Assembly (NCBI RefSeq): GCF_001625215.2
Contig: NC_030383.2
Coordinates: 9,622,779-9,686,778, forward strand
From: Daucus carota subsp. sativus
Lineage: Eukaryota > Streptophyta > Magnoliopsida > Apiales > Apiaceae
Direction: 5' to 3'
Length of the DNA stretch: 64,000 nt
Part shown: positions 11,038 to 23,045 of the stretch, in pieces
Layout of the letters: the number at the start of each line of letters is the position of its first letter
Numbering within the stretch: position 1 is the stretch's first letter
Notes under the pieces: model-generated
Database searches by the model: none
What the model saw: only the letters and a program-made list of their open reading frames with translations
What the model was told of the DNA's origin: nothing
Made by a program: the position numbers and the translations under genes

Positions 11038-12487
11038 GAGTGAATAACAGCCTTTCTATCTGGGTACTCCCTACCTCATTTCTAGTCCTCCAGTTAGTTT
11101 CCCTTTGCACAATTTTTAAATTTAGCTGTGTGTAACCATAGGTATTGTGCAAGTGAATTTAAATTAAGACAAACAGAGCAAGATCACATAAATGTAAACA
11201 GAGCAAGATCACATTGCATCTCACACAGAGAGTTGTCTTGTTTATTCTGGAGTAAAGGTGCACATAAGTGTAACATGTCCTAGAAAATTAAGCAAGAGGA
11301 GCATCTGTGCTTTATCCAGTGTACAAGCTAGCCCTAAAATATTCATCTGGATTAATCATACTTTCAAATTTCAATATTAGCTTATAGAATGATCTGCTAT
11401 TATAACAAGATACAAAGCTACAGCTTACCTTTGAATCCCATCGCTGCTCAAATATGGAGGGAGAAAAAGCAACTGGTGTTCAACTACTAATTGTAAAACA
11501 TTTTCATCTTTCCAGAAAAATAGCTCTTCCTTGCAAAATTCCTCTGACGAGGTTCTAAATCCAGAACATCATATCATGTTTGATTACGGAGAATCAAGAA
11601 TGGTATGTAATGATTAAAAATTGAATGAAATAAGAAGAAAAATATTAAATTAATGCAAAATTGTTATGATTAGATTTGAAAAATATAGTTCAAATTTTAT
11701 TATATTACTTCTATATTTATTCACCGCCACATAAAATTTATTCCATTATATTCATTCATCACAACCAAACACACTATAAAATTGGGCTAACAATTTACAG
11801 ATTTCTTTTATTCAACGGTCAAATCTACTTTAATATTATTATTTCTAATAATGTAATTAAACACATTTCTCAGGCCTTTTTAACTATATTTTGACAGGCC
11901 TAATTAATTAAATATTATATTAACAGGCCTACTAAAAATAAGTTGAACAAATGTATATATTCATAAGTCTATTCGTAAATTTGAACACACAATTCTATAA
12001 CAACTACATTCTTAAACAAAAATAAATATAAGCAAATTAAATTTTGAAATTTAATAAGAGAAGAAATATTGTCAGTGCACAAGGGATATAAGCTATACGA
12101 TGTTAGAATTTGTAATTGTTTGTCCTGAATAAACATTATCCCATGTTGATATTGACCAAGTACTTGTCACCAAACTTGTATCGTACACATCAAAACATCT
12201 TTCTGAGCAACACATAGGTGCAACTTACAACAGCCAAAGTAACTGCTACACAGTATTATTACAAGTTTGAAATATATTCATTCAAACTTTACATAAAATA
12301 AGCTATTATAGGGAACAAGCTTGTAAGAAAATAGAGAACTAAACTAAATCTCTTAGCAGCCACCAAAAGAAAGTTAACATGAGCACAATAATGATCTCTG
12401 TACCTAGCAGCTCAATTTACCTGAGATCCAACTAGTAAAATTCCAATAAAAAGAATTATCACATCTCATTCGTGCTATCAGACAAGC
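11038..12487. other. Intergenic between convergent genes
   Basis: The 3' ends of the transporter copy (plus) and of the mS35 gene (minus) face each other here. The right-hand few hundred bases should contain the 3' UTR of mS35. A frame at 11676-11894 is AT-rich with no recognisable domain. I see no other gene or clear transposon ends. Confidence 0.45.
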
Positions 12488-15400
12488 TTATTTTGACTGC
12501 TCTGAGACCTCCCCGACCAGCTTAGACATGAACTGCCATTTCTTATCAATTCCCCACCCTGGATTGCTCTGCAAAACACAAAAACGACATGAAGGAAAGC
12601 TGGAAGAAGATGTTAAACTAGCAACAGAAAACAGTGGCTTCTGATGGTACTAATGCAAACAAGAGCAATGCAGATGAACTGAAGAATTTTTCACATCATC
12701 CTTGCATTCTATTTATGTTGTACTTGTTTTCAAAAGTTCATTATACATGAATGGTTTGCCATTCGCAACCAGGTGTGGATATGATAATATGTCTAATATG
12801 AAAAAAGTTAATAAATATTTCAATTTCTACTCAAGTGAAGCCCCAACTACTTTTTAGGAGTACTTTCTATTGTTTTACAATGTTAAACTATAACAATCAT
12901 ATAAACATAACCTCATATCCCCTCACAGAACTAATGACAAATGTTAGGAAGATATGTCATATGAGTTTGGCAACTACACAAGCAAGTAAGATGGCCGAGA
13001 AAATGAAGTTCTTGCTACTCAAGTATATTCTATGTCGAGAAACTGTCCCGATGATACACACTTCAGGAATTGCATATTTGCTTATAGTAATAATTTCGTC
13101 ATTATGAAATTATAGGCTCACAATCGCATTTATGAAGGAAATGAACCCATCGACTTCTTTTCATTCCAGAGCCTGATTGTCTTTAAGGTTTGTAAGAACC
13201 ATCAAAGTAAACAATTTTAGTTTGTTTCTTGCTACAGTACGTGGAAAATTTTCTCCACTTATACAAACACAAATATGTGCAATTGTGTCAGGGAGGTCTT
13301 AGTGATGGATACAATAAACATATAGCAGAGAAGGAACTCCCGGACGATACTCATTCAGAGGAAGGGCTTGCTTTGTTTCGCTTTCAGGGCACTGGGCCAG
13401 AAAAATGCAAGCAACTCAAGTAGAAGCAGTAGGTAAAGTTCTGTGAGGAAGCTCAAACAAGATGTTAAACTAGCAACAGAAAACAGTGGCTTCTGATGGT
13501 ACTAATGCAAAACAAGAGCACTGTAGATGAACTGAATAATTTTCGCACATCATCCTTTCGTTCTATTTAGTACTCGTTATCAAAAGTTCATTAAAAGTTT
13601 TACGCATGAACGGTTTGCCATTTGCAACCAGGTGTGGATATGATAAAAATTAATTAAATATTTCAATTTCTACTCAGGTGAAGCCCCAACTATTTTTTAG
13701 GAGTACTTTCTGTTGTTTTATAATGTTAAACTTTAACAATCGTCTAAAGATTGTTCTTTGTTGTCCTTTATATAAGGTGTTATGTGCAAGAGGGCAAACC
13801 TGAAGCGACAGAACAGCACGATTTGTAAATCGTGCAACAGAATCTGGTACACTTTTAGGAAGAGTTTTTGCAATTCTATCCAGCTCTTCCATCTGTTGCT
13901 TGGCAGTTATCCTCTCTGGTCCACTATAGTATTCAACAATCTGTTCCATAAGGGGAACATTCTTCATTGTTTCTTCCACAGCTTCCTGTACAACGACAAA
14001 TAACAAGGAACATATAGGTGAAAACAGGAAAAAGGACATAACTGACCTTCATAAATATATATGCACAAGAAAAGGAATAATGGACACCATAAAATAGCTA
14101 TTGTTATCATTCAAAAACTAAAGAAACCAGATCTTATTTGTGAAAGTGTGCCCAAAAAAAATCACTTTCTAACATCTAAGAGATGTAAATTTTAATTTTA
14201 TACCAGAAACTATTAGTACATAAAAAAAAGTCCACATCCACAATTAAAACTTGAGTATTATTCATTGTCATGACAGCATAAAGGTTTGGCGGGGTGATAG
14301 CAGGACTGGTCAAGCACATAACTGGGCAGCTGGTTGCAAAGGAAATACGAAAACAATTTATCAGGTCTGTGTGTATGCTTCATTAAGGCCATGCATTAGT
14401 AACTGCTGTTTAGTCTAAAACAAGATAATGCATACTATATTCAGACTCATGCTGAAGGTCAATATATTATTCTTGGATGACATTTCGCAAATTTTCCATG
14501 TATGTAAAAACAGGGAAATTTGGGTGCAAAAGAAATATTAGATAATCTAGACAGGTCGCAGACATCTCTTTCTTATTATTAAACATTATTAAATGAATAT
14601 ATAAAATACTTCCCATTTGTATTGTAATAATCATAAAAAAGCTACTTTCCATGTTCAAGTCAGCTTATGCAAAAATATTTTTATTTCAAATATAGTGCGC
14701 AGACACCATTTTTCTTTAGAACATATACAACACTAACAAAATCAATATCAAAGAATATAAGTAGGGCATTCAGAACCCCATTTACAGTTTTCAAGTCATT
14801 TCAGATTTAACAAACCATTAAAAAAAAAAAAGAACTCTGAAAGTAAAATAAACAATAAGTTTCAAACAGTTGGATACACATTGCCAAGGCAAAGATATTA
14901 CCTCCCACTCTTCATGACTTTGAATATTTTCATAAGCCATTACAAAAGGCTTGGCCTTCTCCAAACACTCCCGAAGAGTCATAGGAGGTTTCTCATCAAT
15001 ATCAGGGTTGCTTTCAAAATCCCCCATTAAGTACTCTGGTTCACACTCAATCTACAAAGAAAACCAACAAGTTTATAAACACATAATCCACCAAAATACA
15101 TATTAAACTAGTGAACTCAAGCTACCACATCAATACCGAGTAATTAAGATGCATTGCATCAATAAAAGCATCTTGTTGGGGTGAAGGCAACACACTTTCA
15201 CTCATTTCTTCAAAGCCTTCCACCAATTTATTCATCATATCCGGTCCAAGTTTTTGAGCCAATTTCTCACCATCAGCAGGATCACCAATAAAACTTGCAT
15301 CTTCATCATCATCATCCTCGTCATCATCATCATCCTCATCTCGACGCTCCCCTCTCCCTCCAAACCTCCCCCCTCTCCCACCTCTCCCTCTAAACCCCCT

Positions 15401-16138
15401 CCCTCCTCTCCCTCTACCCCCCCGGCCAGCGCCTCGTCCACCACTCTCCATCACCCGCTCACCTCGTCCCCCACTCTCCATCACCCTCTCACCTCCATCC
15501 CCACTCCCATCGCCTCTCGACAAAATATCAATGGCATTTTTCCTCGCATCCTCGAGATTACTGAACTTCTTCGACGGGGTCCTCACACTCACATTTTCAT
15601 TCACATTTGCCTTTACATTCTCACGGGTACCCACATTTTCCTGTCTAGCCCTAATAAACCTATTCTCTTGCTGCCTAACTCCAATTCCAGGCCCAAAACC
15701 TCCCCCATTAACCGATCCACGCCCCGCGCCACCTAATACATTCAAAATCCCGGAACGAACTTCACTCTCATTCCCTTTCCCTCTATTCCCAACAAGCTCA
15801 TCACTCCGGTCACCCGCTAGCTCTTCCTCAAACCTCTGAATAAACTCGGGCACCTTCCGCCCAAACTCCCTCGGGTCGGGTCGGGCCGGGTCACCCAAAA
15901 CAAAATCATCATCCACAAAAGCCCGAGCGCCTGGAGCCCTAATCTCATCGCCGCCACGGCCATGGCCGGGACCGGAGACATTGGTGTCATCATCTACGGG
16001 TTGACCGGGAGCGGTACGGCTGAAATTGAAGAGAGGATCCCCGCCGGCACCGCGGCCGCGACCTCGGCCTGCGCCGGAGGAGAAAGCGGCGGCGTGTTTG
16101 CCGATTGGGGTGGAGAATCTAACAAAACTTCGTCTCAT
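12488..16138 (-). CDS. Mitochondrial small-subunit ribosomal protein mS35 (S24/S35 family)
   Basis: A four-exon gene, all junctions GT-AG: exons 16138-15137, 15051-14902, 13985-13800 and 12568-12488, giving 472 residues. The C-terminal half (roughly residues 310-472) is the conserved mS35 region: the PPMTLRECLEKAKPF stretch, a VEYYSGPERIT stretch, an SVARFTNRAVLSLQ stretch and the terminal NPGWGIDKKWQFMSKLV. The protein is a structural part of the mitochondrial 28S-type ribosomal subunit. The N-terminus (MRRSFVRFSTPIGK) looks like a mitochondrial targeting peptide. Between them lies a long low-complexity segment: an RGG/GRG-rich box, then a run of about 20 Asp/Glu residues (near residue 270). 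A ten-residue GERVMESGGR unit is repeated twice there. The start is the first Met of the frame, just downstream of a telo-box motif. Confidence 0.88.
12595..13742. repeat. Direct repeat pair inside mS35 intron 3
   Basis: Two similar segments of about 300 bp, 12595-12899 and 13447-13742, lie in direct orientation 852 bp apart within the last intron (12569-13799). Shared strings include TGTTAAACTAGCAACAGAAA, GTGGCTTCTGATGGTACTAA, AACCAGGTGTGGATATGATA and AGTACTTTCT. Similarity is roughly 90 percent by eye. The first copy begins only about 27 bp from exon 4. Neither copy has TG...CA ends, so this is a segmental duplication rather than a pair of LTRs. The spacer (12900-13446) holds no recognised domain. 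Confidence 0.8.
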
Positions 16139-16184
16139 GGCGGTGTTAGAGAATAGAAATGGTGGAATTTGTTTTGATTGGATC

Positions 16185-16191
16185 AGGGTTT
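16185..16191 (-). promoter_or_regulatory. Telo-box-like motif upstream of mS35
   Basis: AAACCCT on the minus strand lies 47 bp before the start codon at 16138. This motif is common in promoters of plant ribosomal-protein and other translation-related genes, which fits the downstream gene. A CCAATC string is next to it. No clear TATA box is present. Confidence 0.4.
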
Positions 16192-16712
16192 TAGCTCATT
16201 TTCTTCTACTGGGCGGCTACTGTTTTGCCATCTTAACATTTTTAATTTTATTAAATTTTTGTAAATATAATGATGAGCAAGTAATTATAAAAATGCATAT
16301 TAAATTGGTATTAGAAAAAAAAGGATATGTATATTAAATTGGAATTAGCAAAAAGAAAGAATAATATGTAGTACCAGATCAGGATTTATTTAAAATTCAT
16401 GACACTAGAACAAATCCAAGAGTATCTCAACAGATGGCTTATAAAAATAATAAAATATGATGTCCCAATAGTTTAGGACATCACATTTATACATTCACTC
16501 CAATAAGAATTATGTTTTTTTTGAAACGCAAGCAACAGAATTCATTAGATAAAAAGGAAATACAGCCCCTGAGAGTCTACAGACCATGTCCCAGTCTTTC
16601 TTGCTTCTAACAAAAGAAAACCCTAACGAAGACTTAGAAGCTTAGGTCTACATCTAAAAAAAACTTAAAACTATCTCAACAAAGACCAGGACATACAGGG
16701 GAAAAACACAGA

Positions 16713-18417
16713 CTAGACACCATAACCCATCAGGTGCAGAACATGCTCAATAGTCATGAAATCAGGTTCCATTGCAGGGACATTAGCAGGAACAATCTCA
16801 TGCATGGTATCCAACAGTGCATGGCGGAGCACATCTCTAGCGAGCAGTCCATTTCCTACTGGAGCATTCAGATCAACCACATCTTTAGTACACACCTTTT
16901 AAGCAGTTGCCAAAGACTTATCTTCCAGCAGTCTTATGGCTTGAGAAGAAAGGAAACCCTTGACATGTGTCCCACTGTCATCAAGCATTTTGGCTTTGCC
17001 CTTGTCCACACGGGCTAGTGAGAGCGAAGTGGAAGGACCAACATGGTTCACAGGTGCAGCAGCCACACTGGGAACAACAACAGGGCTACTAAACCGCACC
17101 TCATGCAGTTCAGATGATCCCCCAAGCTTCTGCCTCTTAGAAGGACGAGGAGGTAAGGCATCCTCCACTTCGCCGTCCCCTAAATCTGGAATCAGATCGA
17201 GGAAGGGCAGTGGGAGGGTCCTTCCCATGTCCCTCTCCAAGTAGAAGTGAAGGTCCCCCGCCATTTTCGAGGTCTTAGTGAACACCTTCGCATTGTTTAA
17301 GCCATAAGATGACAAAAACTAAGCAGCACTGTTCATGTGTGGTGGAATGTAGGGCTGTGCATTCGGTTAACCGAAACCGAAACCGAATTTTTTTTCGATT
17401 AACCGAAACCGAAGTTTACAAAAAATCGCTACCGAAAACCGAACCGAATTAATTTCGGTTTATAACCGAACCGAATTTTAAATTTCGGTTAAAACCGAAA
17501 ACCGAATTTATTAACCGAAATTCTTAAATGATATATAAAAAAAATATGAAAATAACAGCCAAAATTGTTCTGTTCCATTGCAACAAGAAATGCAGAACTA
17601 ACCAAAACAATTTGATAAAAATGAAATTATTCAGAGTCAAAACAGAGTGTTCAATAATATACTACCCCCGACAGTTGATGCTGATAAGGCAATAATAAGC
17701 CTGTTAACAAGTAGTACAGTAATGCATATACAGACTACAGTAATATAAATATATAGATTTTGATGCTGCATCAAGTCAGGAGCTTTATAATGTATATATA
17801 TTATTAATATAAATACTATTTTTTTTGTAAAGTATAAAAAAATTCGGTTAACTGTTCGGTTTTCGGTTAACCGCGGTTAAATAACCGAAAAACCGAAATA
17901 TCAGAATTTGGCTACCGAAAACCGAACCGAAATTTAAATTTCGGTTAACCGAACCGAAATTATTTCGGTTATTCGGTACAGTTTTCGGTTAACCGAACCG
18001 AATGCACACCCCTAGTGGAATGCATGCAATCTTTCTCTGTGTAGAACCTGCCTTGAAGTTGTTGACATGGATGGTATTGAACATACCGTAGAACTCAAGC
18101 TGATCATCATCCAAGAAGATGTCCTCTTGAATGCGAATGGTTTCATACACCTGTTGGTTCTCAGTTTCAATATGCGACAAATCAAGATCTTGCTTGAGTG
18201 CTTCAATGCATGCCGCCTGGATGGCCGTGAGGATGGCTTGTTCTTCAGAGCGACCAGGCATTGGGCCGAAAGCCATCCAGAGATTCTTACCCTTAGCATT
18301 CCTGATGAGTGCTGCAACACTGTTAGTGTTGCCATTGGGTAGTGGTTCAGCAACCGAGACATAGTGGACATTAATCTTAACATAACCATCTTTAGGAGCC
18401 TCCCAAATGAGTTCCAT
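16713..18417 (-). pseudogene. Extra LINE frame (ORF3): inactive RNase H-like protein with unknown C-terminal half
   Basis: Starts at ATG 18417 and lies between the RNase H end of ORF2 and the LINE tail, with no poly-A between. Residues about 5-100 resemble the plant RNase H-like (RVT_3) fold: YVKIN, SVAALIRNAKGKNLWMAFG, SEEQA and HIETEN. The usual first catalytic Asp is replaced by His (INVHYV) and the Asp of the E-D motif by Asn (ETEN), so it should be catalytically dead. A 665-bp hAT element splits the frame at 17350-18014. When the insertion is ignored the frame continues, with one TAG after NSAA and one TAA after LATA, to a stop at 16713. The second half includes FLSSYGLNNAKVF, RDMGRTLPLPFLDLI and a basic PRPSKRQK stretch. 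I do not recognise that part. A TATA-like TATTTAAATAG lies about 70 bp upstream of the ATG. Confidence 0.6.
17342..18022. mobile_element. Non-autonomous hAT element with ACCGAA arrays
   Basis: The element (17350-18014, 665 bp) is flanked by a perfect 8-bp duplication GTGGAATG (17342-17349 and 18015-18022). Its ends TAGGGCTGTGCATTCGGT and ACCGAATGCACACCCCTA are inverted copies with one mismatch. Both subterminal regions are filled with repeated ACCGAA/TTCGGT motifs in both orientations, while the middle is plain AT-rich sequence. It has no transposase. The 8-bp duplication and TAGGG end place it in the hAT superfamily. It interrupts the third frame of the LINE, so it arrived after the LINE. 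Confidence 0.9.
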
Positions 18418-18479
18418 GGGTGAGAAGATAGGGCAGGTATAGTAGAAAGAGGTGAAAAGAGAAAAAACTCTGGCTTGGC

Positions 18480-18490
18480 TATTTAAATAG
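18480..18490 (-). promoter_or_regulatory. Possible TATA box upstream of LINE ORF3
   Basis: The minus strand reads CTATTTAAATAGCC here, about 65-75 bp upstream of the ATG at 18417, followed by a pyrimidine-rich leader ending TCTCACCC before the ATG. The layout looks like a small plant core promoter inside the LINE. Nothing shows that it is used. Confidence 0.35.
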
Positions 18491-18705
18491 AATGTGGAAG
18501 ATAAGCACTGTTGAGACTTGGGTATAGCAACAGTTCAAATTTTAAAACTATTGCACGGAGAACAGTCTGGCCAAATCAAGAATGAAGATATGCTCGGGTG
18601 ACCACAAAATAATTTCGATGTCCGTCAGGTGCTGTAAAACTTTTGACAAGATAGACATCTTAGGTCTGCTAGTAGCCAGGAAACTCTGAACACACAGCCC
18701 ATCCC

Positions 18706-21700
18706 CTATAGGACTTGGACAGTGGTAACTGTACTTTTATTATAAATAACTGGACCTTGAGAGGGCCAATTTTCAGACATAGCAGGTCTATGTAGTCCTG
18801 AGCTTGCCAAAGAAAGAGCATTTGAATTTAATTCTTCTGGGACAAACTGGATGAAAATGTTGGAGTGAATACATCTCTGTGCACCATCAGATAGAGATAA
18901 ATGAGGGAATTCTACATGCACTCCATGATTAACAGCATTTACCGCCCTGATCGAATCTGAACATATTACACTGCGCTTTGAATGCCCATAATTGGAAGCA
19001 ATCCACAATACCAGATGCAGAATAGCAATGATTTCCGCTTCCAACTGAACATGGGTAACAACAGGACCTGAGAAAATGTAATGAATTTTCCCAACTGTAT
19101 CTTTAACGACTACCCCGATACCACCCTTACCAACCTGATATGGTGAATAAATTCCACGAGCCTCACAGATAAAGTCAAAGGAGCATCTAAGAAAATCTCA
19201 ATACTTAGTGGACGCTTTATGAAAATATAAAGCCAGAGCTCCTTGAGGATTAACTCGCCATAGTGGCGTATTTCCACATTTAAAGAAATCAAGCGAGGAA
19301 CCCCATAAAGAAACCCTCCGAAATATGAGCTCCTCTAGCTCAGGTTTCTTAATCCATACATTACGGAAGATAACCTCATTCCGTGCTAGCCATATGGACC
19401 ACGAAGTAGCAGAGATAACAAGATGCCAAACTCGTTGTATTTGTCGTTTGTGAAACATTCTTAGCAGTTTTAATAACGAGAAACTATTGGAAAAAAGACC
19501 TGAGAAATTCACACTCCACCACTTACTGATGAAACTCCAAGCCCAACTTGATAGTTCACAATCCCACATCAAATGAGTCAACGTTTCCTGATCTGAATTA
19601 CACCAGGGACATGATTTTGGCAAATTTTTTATGCGAGCAGCCAGAAACACACGAGTTGGAAGAATATGCCATAAAATTTTCCAGAGGAAAACGGAGATTT
19701 TCGGAGGTACTTGGATCTTCCAAATATAAAGCCAATCTATGTCCTGAGAGTTATCACAAAACCTAGTTGGATTCATTGAATGTTCCATAAGCTGATATGC
19801 ATTCTTGGTGTTAAACTCCTTGTTCCCAATAGACCACACCATTGTGTCCACACCTTCTCTCAAGATGACATTCTCCAGTAAGCCGCTGAGTACTCTTATT
19901 GATGCTAACTGGACCTGCGTAGGATTAGAAGTCCAAAGAGAGGATTCTGCATCATCACTATTCCAGATGGATAGAAAGTTTTTTACTGACATGTGACTAA
20001 TTGAGGAACACAAATACAAATCAGGGAACTTTGCCTTTAAAGACTTATCACTTATCCACCAATCTTCCCTGAACATCACCAAATCTCCACTCATAACACG
20101 CCACTTAAAATTCGAGCTACTGAAAAGCGGAGCTACAATCGGGTTTGATTTGAGATTGATCAGTCCTCTAACAATAGGAGAACATCTCTTAACATCAATC
20201 GAGCCCAGATCATACTTCCAAGTTGGGCCATATCGATCAGATAGAAATTTATTCCACCCACTATTTCTCTGACTATAAGCTTTCCCCCACCAACGCGAGA
20301 GCATTGCAGAGTTCCTCAACTTCATAGAAGCAATTCCCAGTCCACCCTGTGATCTTGGTTTGCAGATTTTGTTCCATGCTAGGAGGTGTAGTTTACGTTT
20401 GGAGTTCTGCTTGTATCCCCATAAAAATCTTCTCCTAATTGACTCCACCTACTTTAGCACACCTTCTGGTATTTTGAATAGGTTCATCCAATAAGAAGGG
20501 AGATTGTCAATAACAGCTTGAAGAATGACAGTCCAACCTGCTATGGAGATCGATGAAGCGTCTAAAGAATTGATTTTCGCTTGAATTTTCCTAATCAGAG
20601 GCTCCCAAAATTTAAGAGAAGAAGGAGAAGAGCCTAACAAGGCTCCCAAGTAAGCCAGAGAACCTTTCCCCGCACTGCATCCTAACATTGCTGCCCATGA
20701 TGCTATACGACTTCCTTCCTGAGAGTACCCATATAGACAACTCTTCATAAAATTTATCTTAAGGCCAGAAATTACCTGAAAGCATTGTAACACTCTTTTG
20801 GCCCCCAATATCGCATTTTCCTCAGCATCAAGAAACATAACCACGTCATCCGCAAACTGTAAGTGTGTTATTTGAGATTGACATCGTGGTAGTGTTACAC
20901 CTTTCAGAATGTTCAAGTCTTTTGCCTTGTCTACTGATCTCGAGAAAACTTCCCCGACCAGATTAAATAGGAGTGGTGACAGTGGGTCGCCTTGCCGAAG
21001 CCCCCTAGTGGGGACAAACTCCGCTGTAGGTGCTCCATTAACAAGTACGGATATGCGAGAAGAGCTGGAAATTCCAGTGATCCAAGTGATCCACTGCTGG
21101 GGAAAATCCATACGATCTAGAACTTGAAACAGGAAATCCCAACGGACACTGTCGAAGGCCTTCTCAAAATCAATTTTTAGGACCACTCCCTTTGTTTGCT
21201 TGGTCTGGATTGAGTGAATCACTTCGCTGGCGGATATTATACTGTCTGATATCTGCCTCCCCTTAATGAAAGCTGATTGTGATTGCCCGACAAGAGTATT
21301 CATCACTTTCGAGAGTCTCCTAGCCAAAACTTTCGAAAGGAGTTTAACTAAGGTATTCATCAAACTGATCGGCCTAAAATCAGAAGGCAGCCTTGGAGAT
21401 TTCTTTTTTGGAATGAGGGAGATGAACGAGGAATTATACCCTGCCGGTAAGCTGCCAGAATGATGGAAAGAGGTGAAAAAAGAGAGGACCTCTTCCTTCA
21501 TTACAGGCCACAGAGATTTGAGAACCCCGGCATTAAAACCATCAGGCCCCAGGGCCTTGTTGTTACATGTGTGAAAAAGAGCATCCAAAATTTCAGGTAA
21601 TGTGAAATCTTTTACCAGGAACTGGATCTCAGAATGAGAAAGTTTTGTTATTAGACCATGATGCAAATCAAAAACTCTATTCTCATGTTTCATGGAGAGT

Positions 21701-22888
21701 AGTTCCTCAAAATGCTGCTTAAAGATCCTTTTGATTTCCACAGGCGATGAGAAGAACTTCCCATTAGAAATAGCACAATGAATAGTATTTGAGCTTCTGC
21801 GAATGGCTAATGCTCTATGGAAAAACCCTGTATTTCGTTCCCCTTTTAGTTGCCAGTTAAATCTCGCTTTTTGACATAGCATCCCGCATTTGACTTTATA
21901 CTGATGAGCAAGTTTCTCACTACACGAAATGTCTGGTGAGTTAAAACCCATGTTTTCACCCTCCTTTTCCTGAATGGATTCCAGGAGCTTGATTTGTTCG
22001 TCTAAACAACCATACCTCTTTTTGCTCCATTCTTTCGCCATCATTTTCAGACCTTTGAATTTACCTCTTAGTGACAATCCTTTACCATTTGCCCACGTAT
22101 TTTTTAAAAGCGTAACCATATTCTCTTCCTCCAACCAGCTGTTAAAAAACTTAAACGGCCTTGGACCCCAATTACTCAGATCACATTTAAGTACCAACGG
22201 CCTATGGTCTGAATTTTGTCTGTGCAAAGCCTCTGCTGTTCAGTTTCCATTTAGAACCCAATCTGAAGTAACTAAAAATCTATCCAGTTTACTCTTCTTA
22301 TGATCCTGACCATACCAAGTAAAATCAGAATTCGTCAGTTGCACTTCAAACAAACCTGAAGACTGGATGAAATCATTGAAAAGTTGGATCTCAATCTTTT
22401 TGAAAGTGCAATTTTGCTTTTCACATGGGTTTCTCACCGCATTGAAATCTCCCAGAACAAGTGTTAGTGAAACCCCCTCCTGAATGATTGAGATTAGCTC
22501 ATCCCATAACTGCTTTTTCTTTTGAGTACCCTGTGGAGAGTATACATTTATGCAAGAAAAATGCTTACCATCCGCCTCGCATTGCCCCTTGATCATGAGC
22601 CAGTTGCTTGATTTTACAGTTTCATGTATTGTGAACACCTCTGAATTCCACACCGTCAATAACCCCCCCCCCCCCCCCGGAGAGACCCTGAGATGGTAAC
22701 TCTGCCCATCCAATGCTACTTCCCATGCCCAGAGTTTTTACTGACTTATCCGTCCATGCCAGACTTTTTGTTTCTTGTAAACACAACAGCGCCGGTTTGC
22801 TAGAGCCCACTAAGTTTCTGACCAGGAACCTACTGACTACATTATTTGCTCCCCTTAAATTCCACGATACATAAGCTTGTGTATTCAT
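18706..22888 (-). pseudogene. LINE ORF2: endonuclease, reverse transcriptase, RNase H
   Basis: The frame starts at 22888 with an AP-endonuclease domain (NTQAYVSWNLRGANN, LQETK, LGDFNAVRNPCEK, SDHRPL). It is broken at a run of 16 C (22663-22678), where the reading frame shifts. Reverse transcriptase follows (22227-20449): PDGFNAGVLK, SLIPKK, RPISLMN, LKIDFEKAFDSVRW, GLRQGDPLSPLLFN and the catalytic FADD box. Next comes the zinc-knuckle-like RVT region (20448-19198; WKIQVPPKISVFLWKIL, CPWCNSDQETLTHLMWDC) and an RNase H-like C-terminus (to 18706; LEAEIIAIL and CSDSIRAV keep Glu and Asp). In-frame stops occur near 22240 (TGA), 20449 (TAG) and 19198 (TGA). This protein would nick DNA and copy the LINE RNA. 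The copy is dead. Confidence 0.9.
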
Positions 22889-23045
22889 AATAACCGCTAC
22901 TAATGACTAGAGGCAAGCGAAAGCATTACTGCAACCTCTCTCGTATAAGAGAGATCGAGTTCTCCTTTGATTGCAACGGAAGAAGACCCATTAACACTCC
23001 TGTTTCGAATATGGCCTCAGCCTCATCAAACCCTTCATTTAAAAA

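Noticed and set aside
12595-13742. LTR retrotransposon in mS35 intron 3
   Set aside because: The two direct repeats have fuzzy limits, no TG...CA ends and no target duplication.
15254-15839. Open frames on the plus strand opposite mS35 exon 1 (Pro/Ser-rich)
   Set aside because: They are the antisense shadow of the RGG and acidic coding region, with composition explained by it.
22622-22888. Separate 88-residue gene
   Set aside because: It is the N-terminal part of the LINE endonuclease before the poly-C frameshift.
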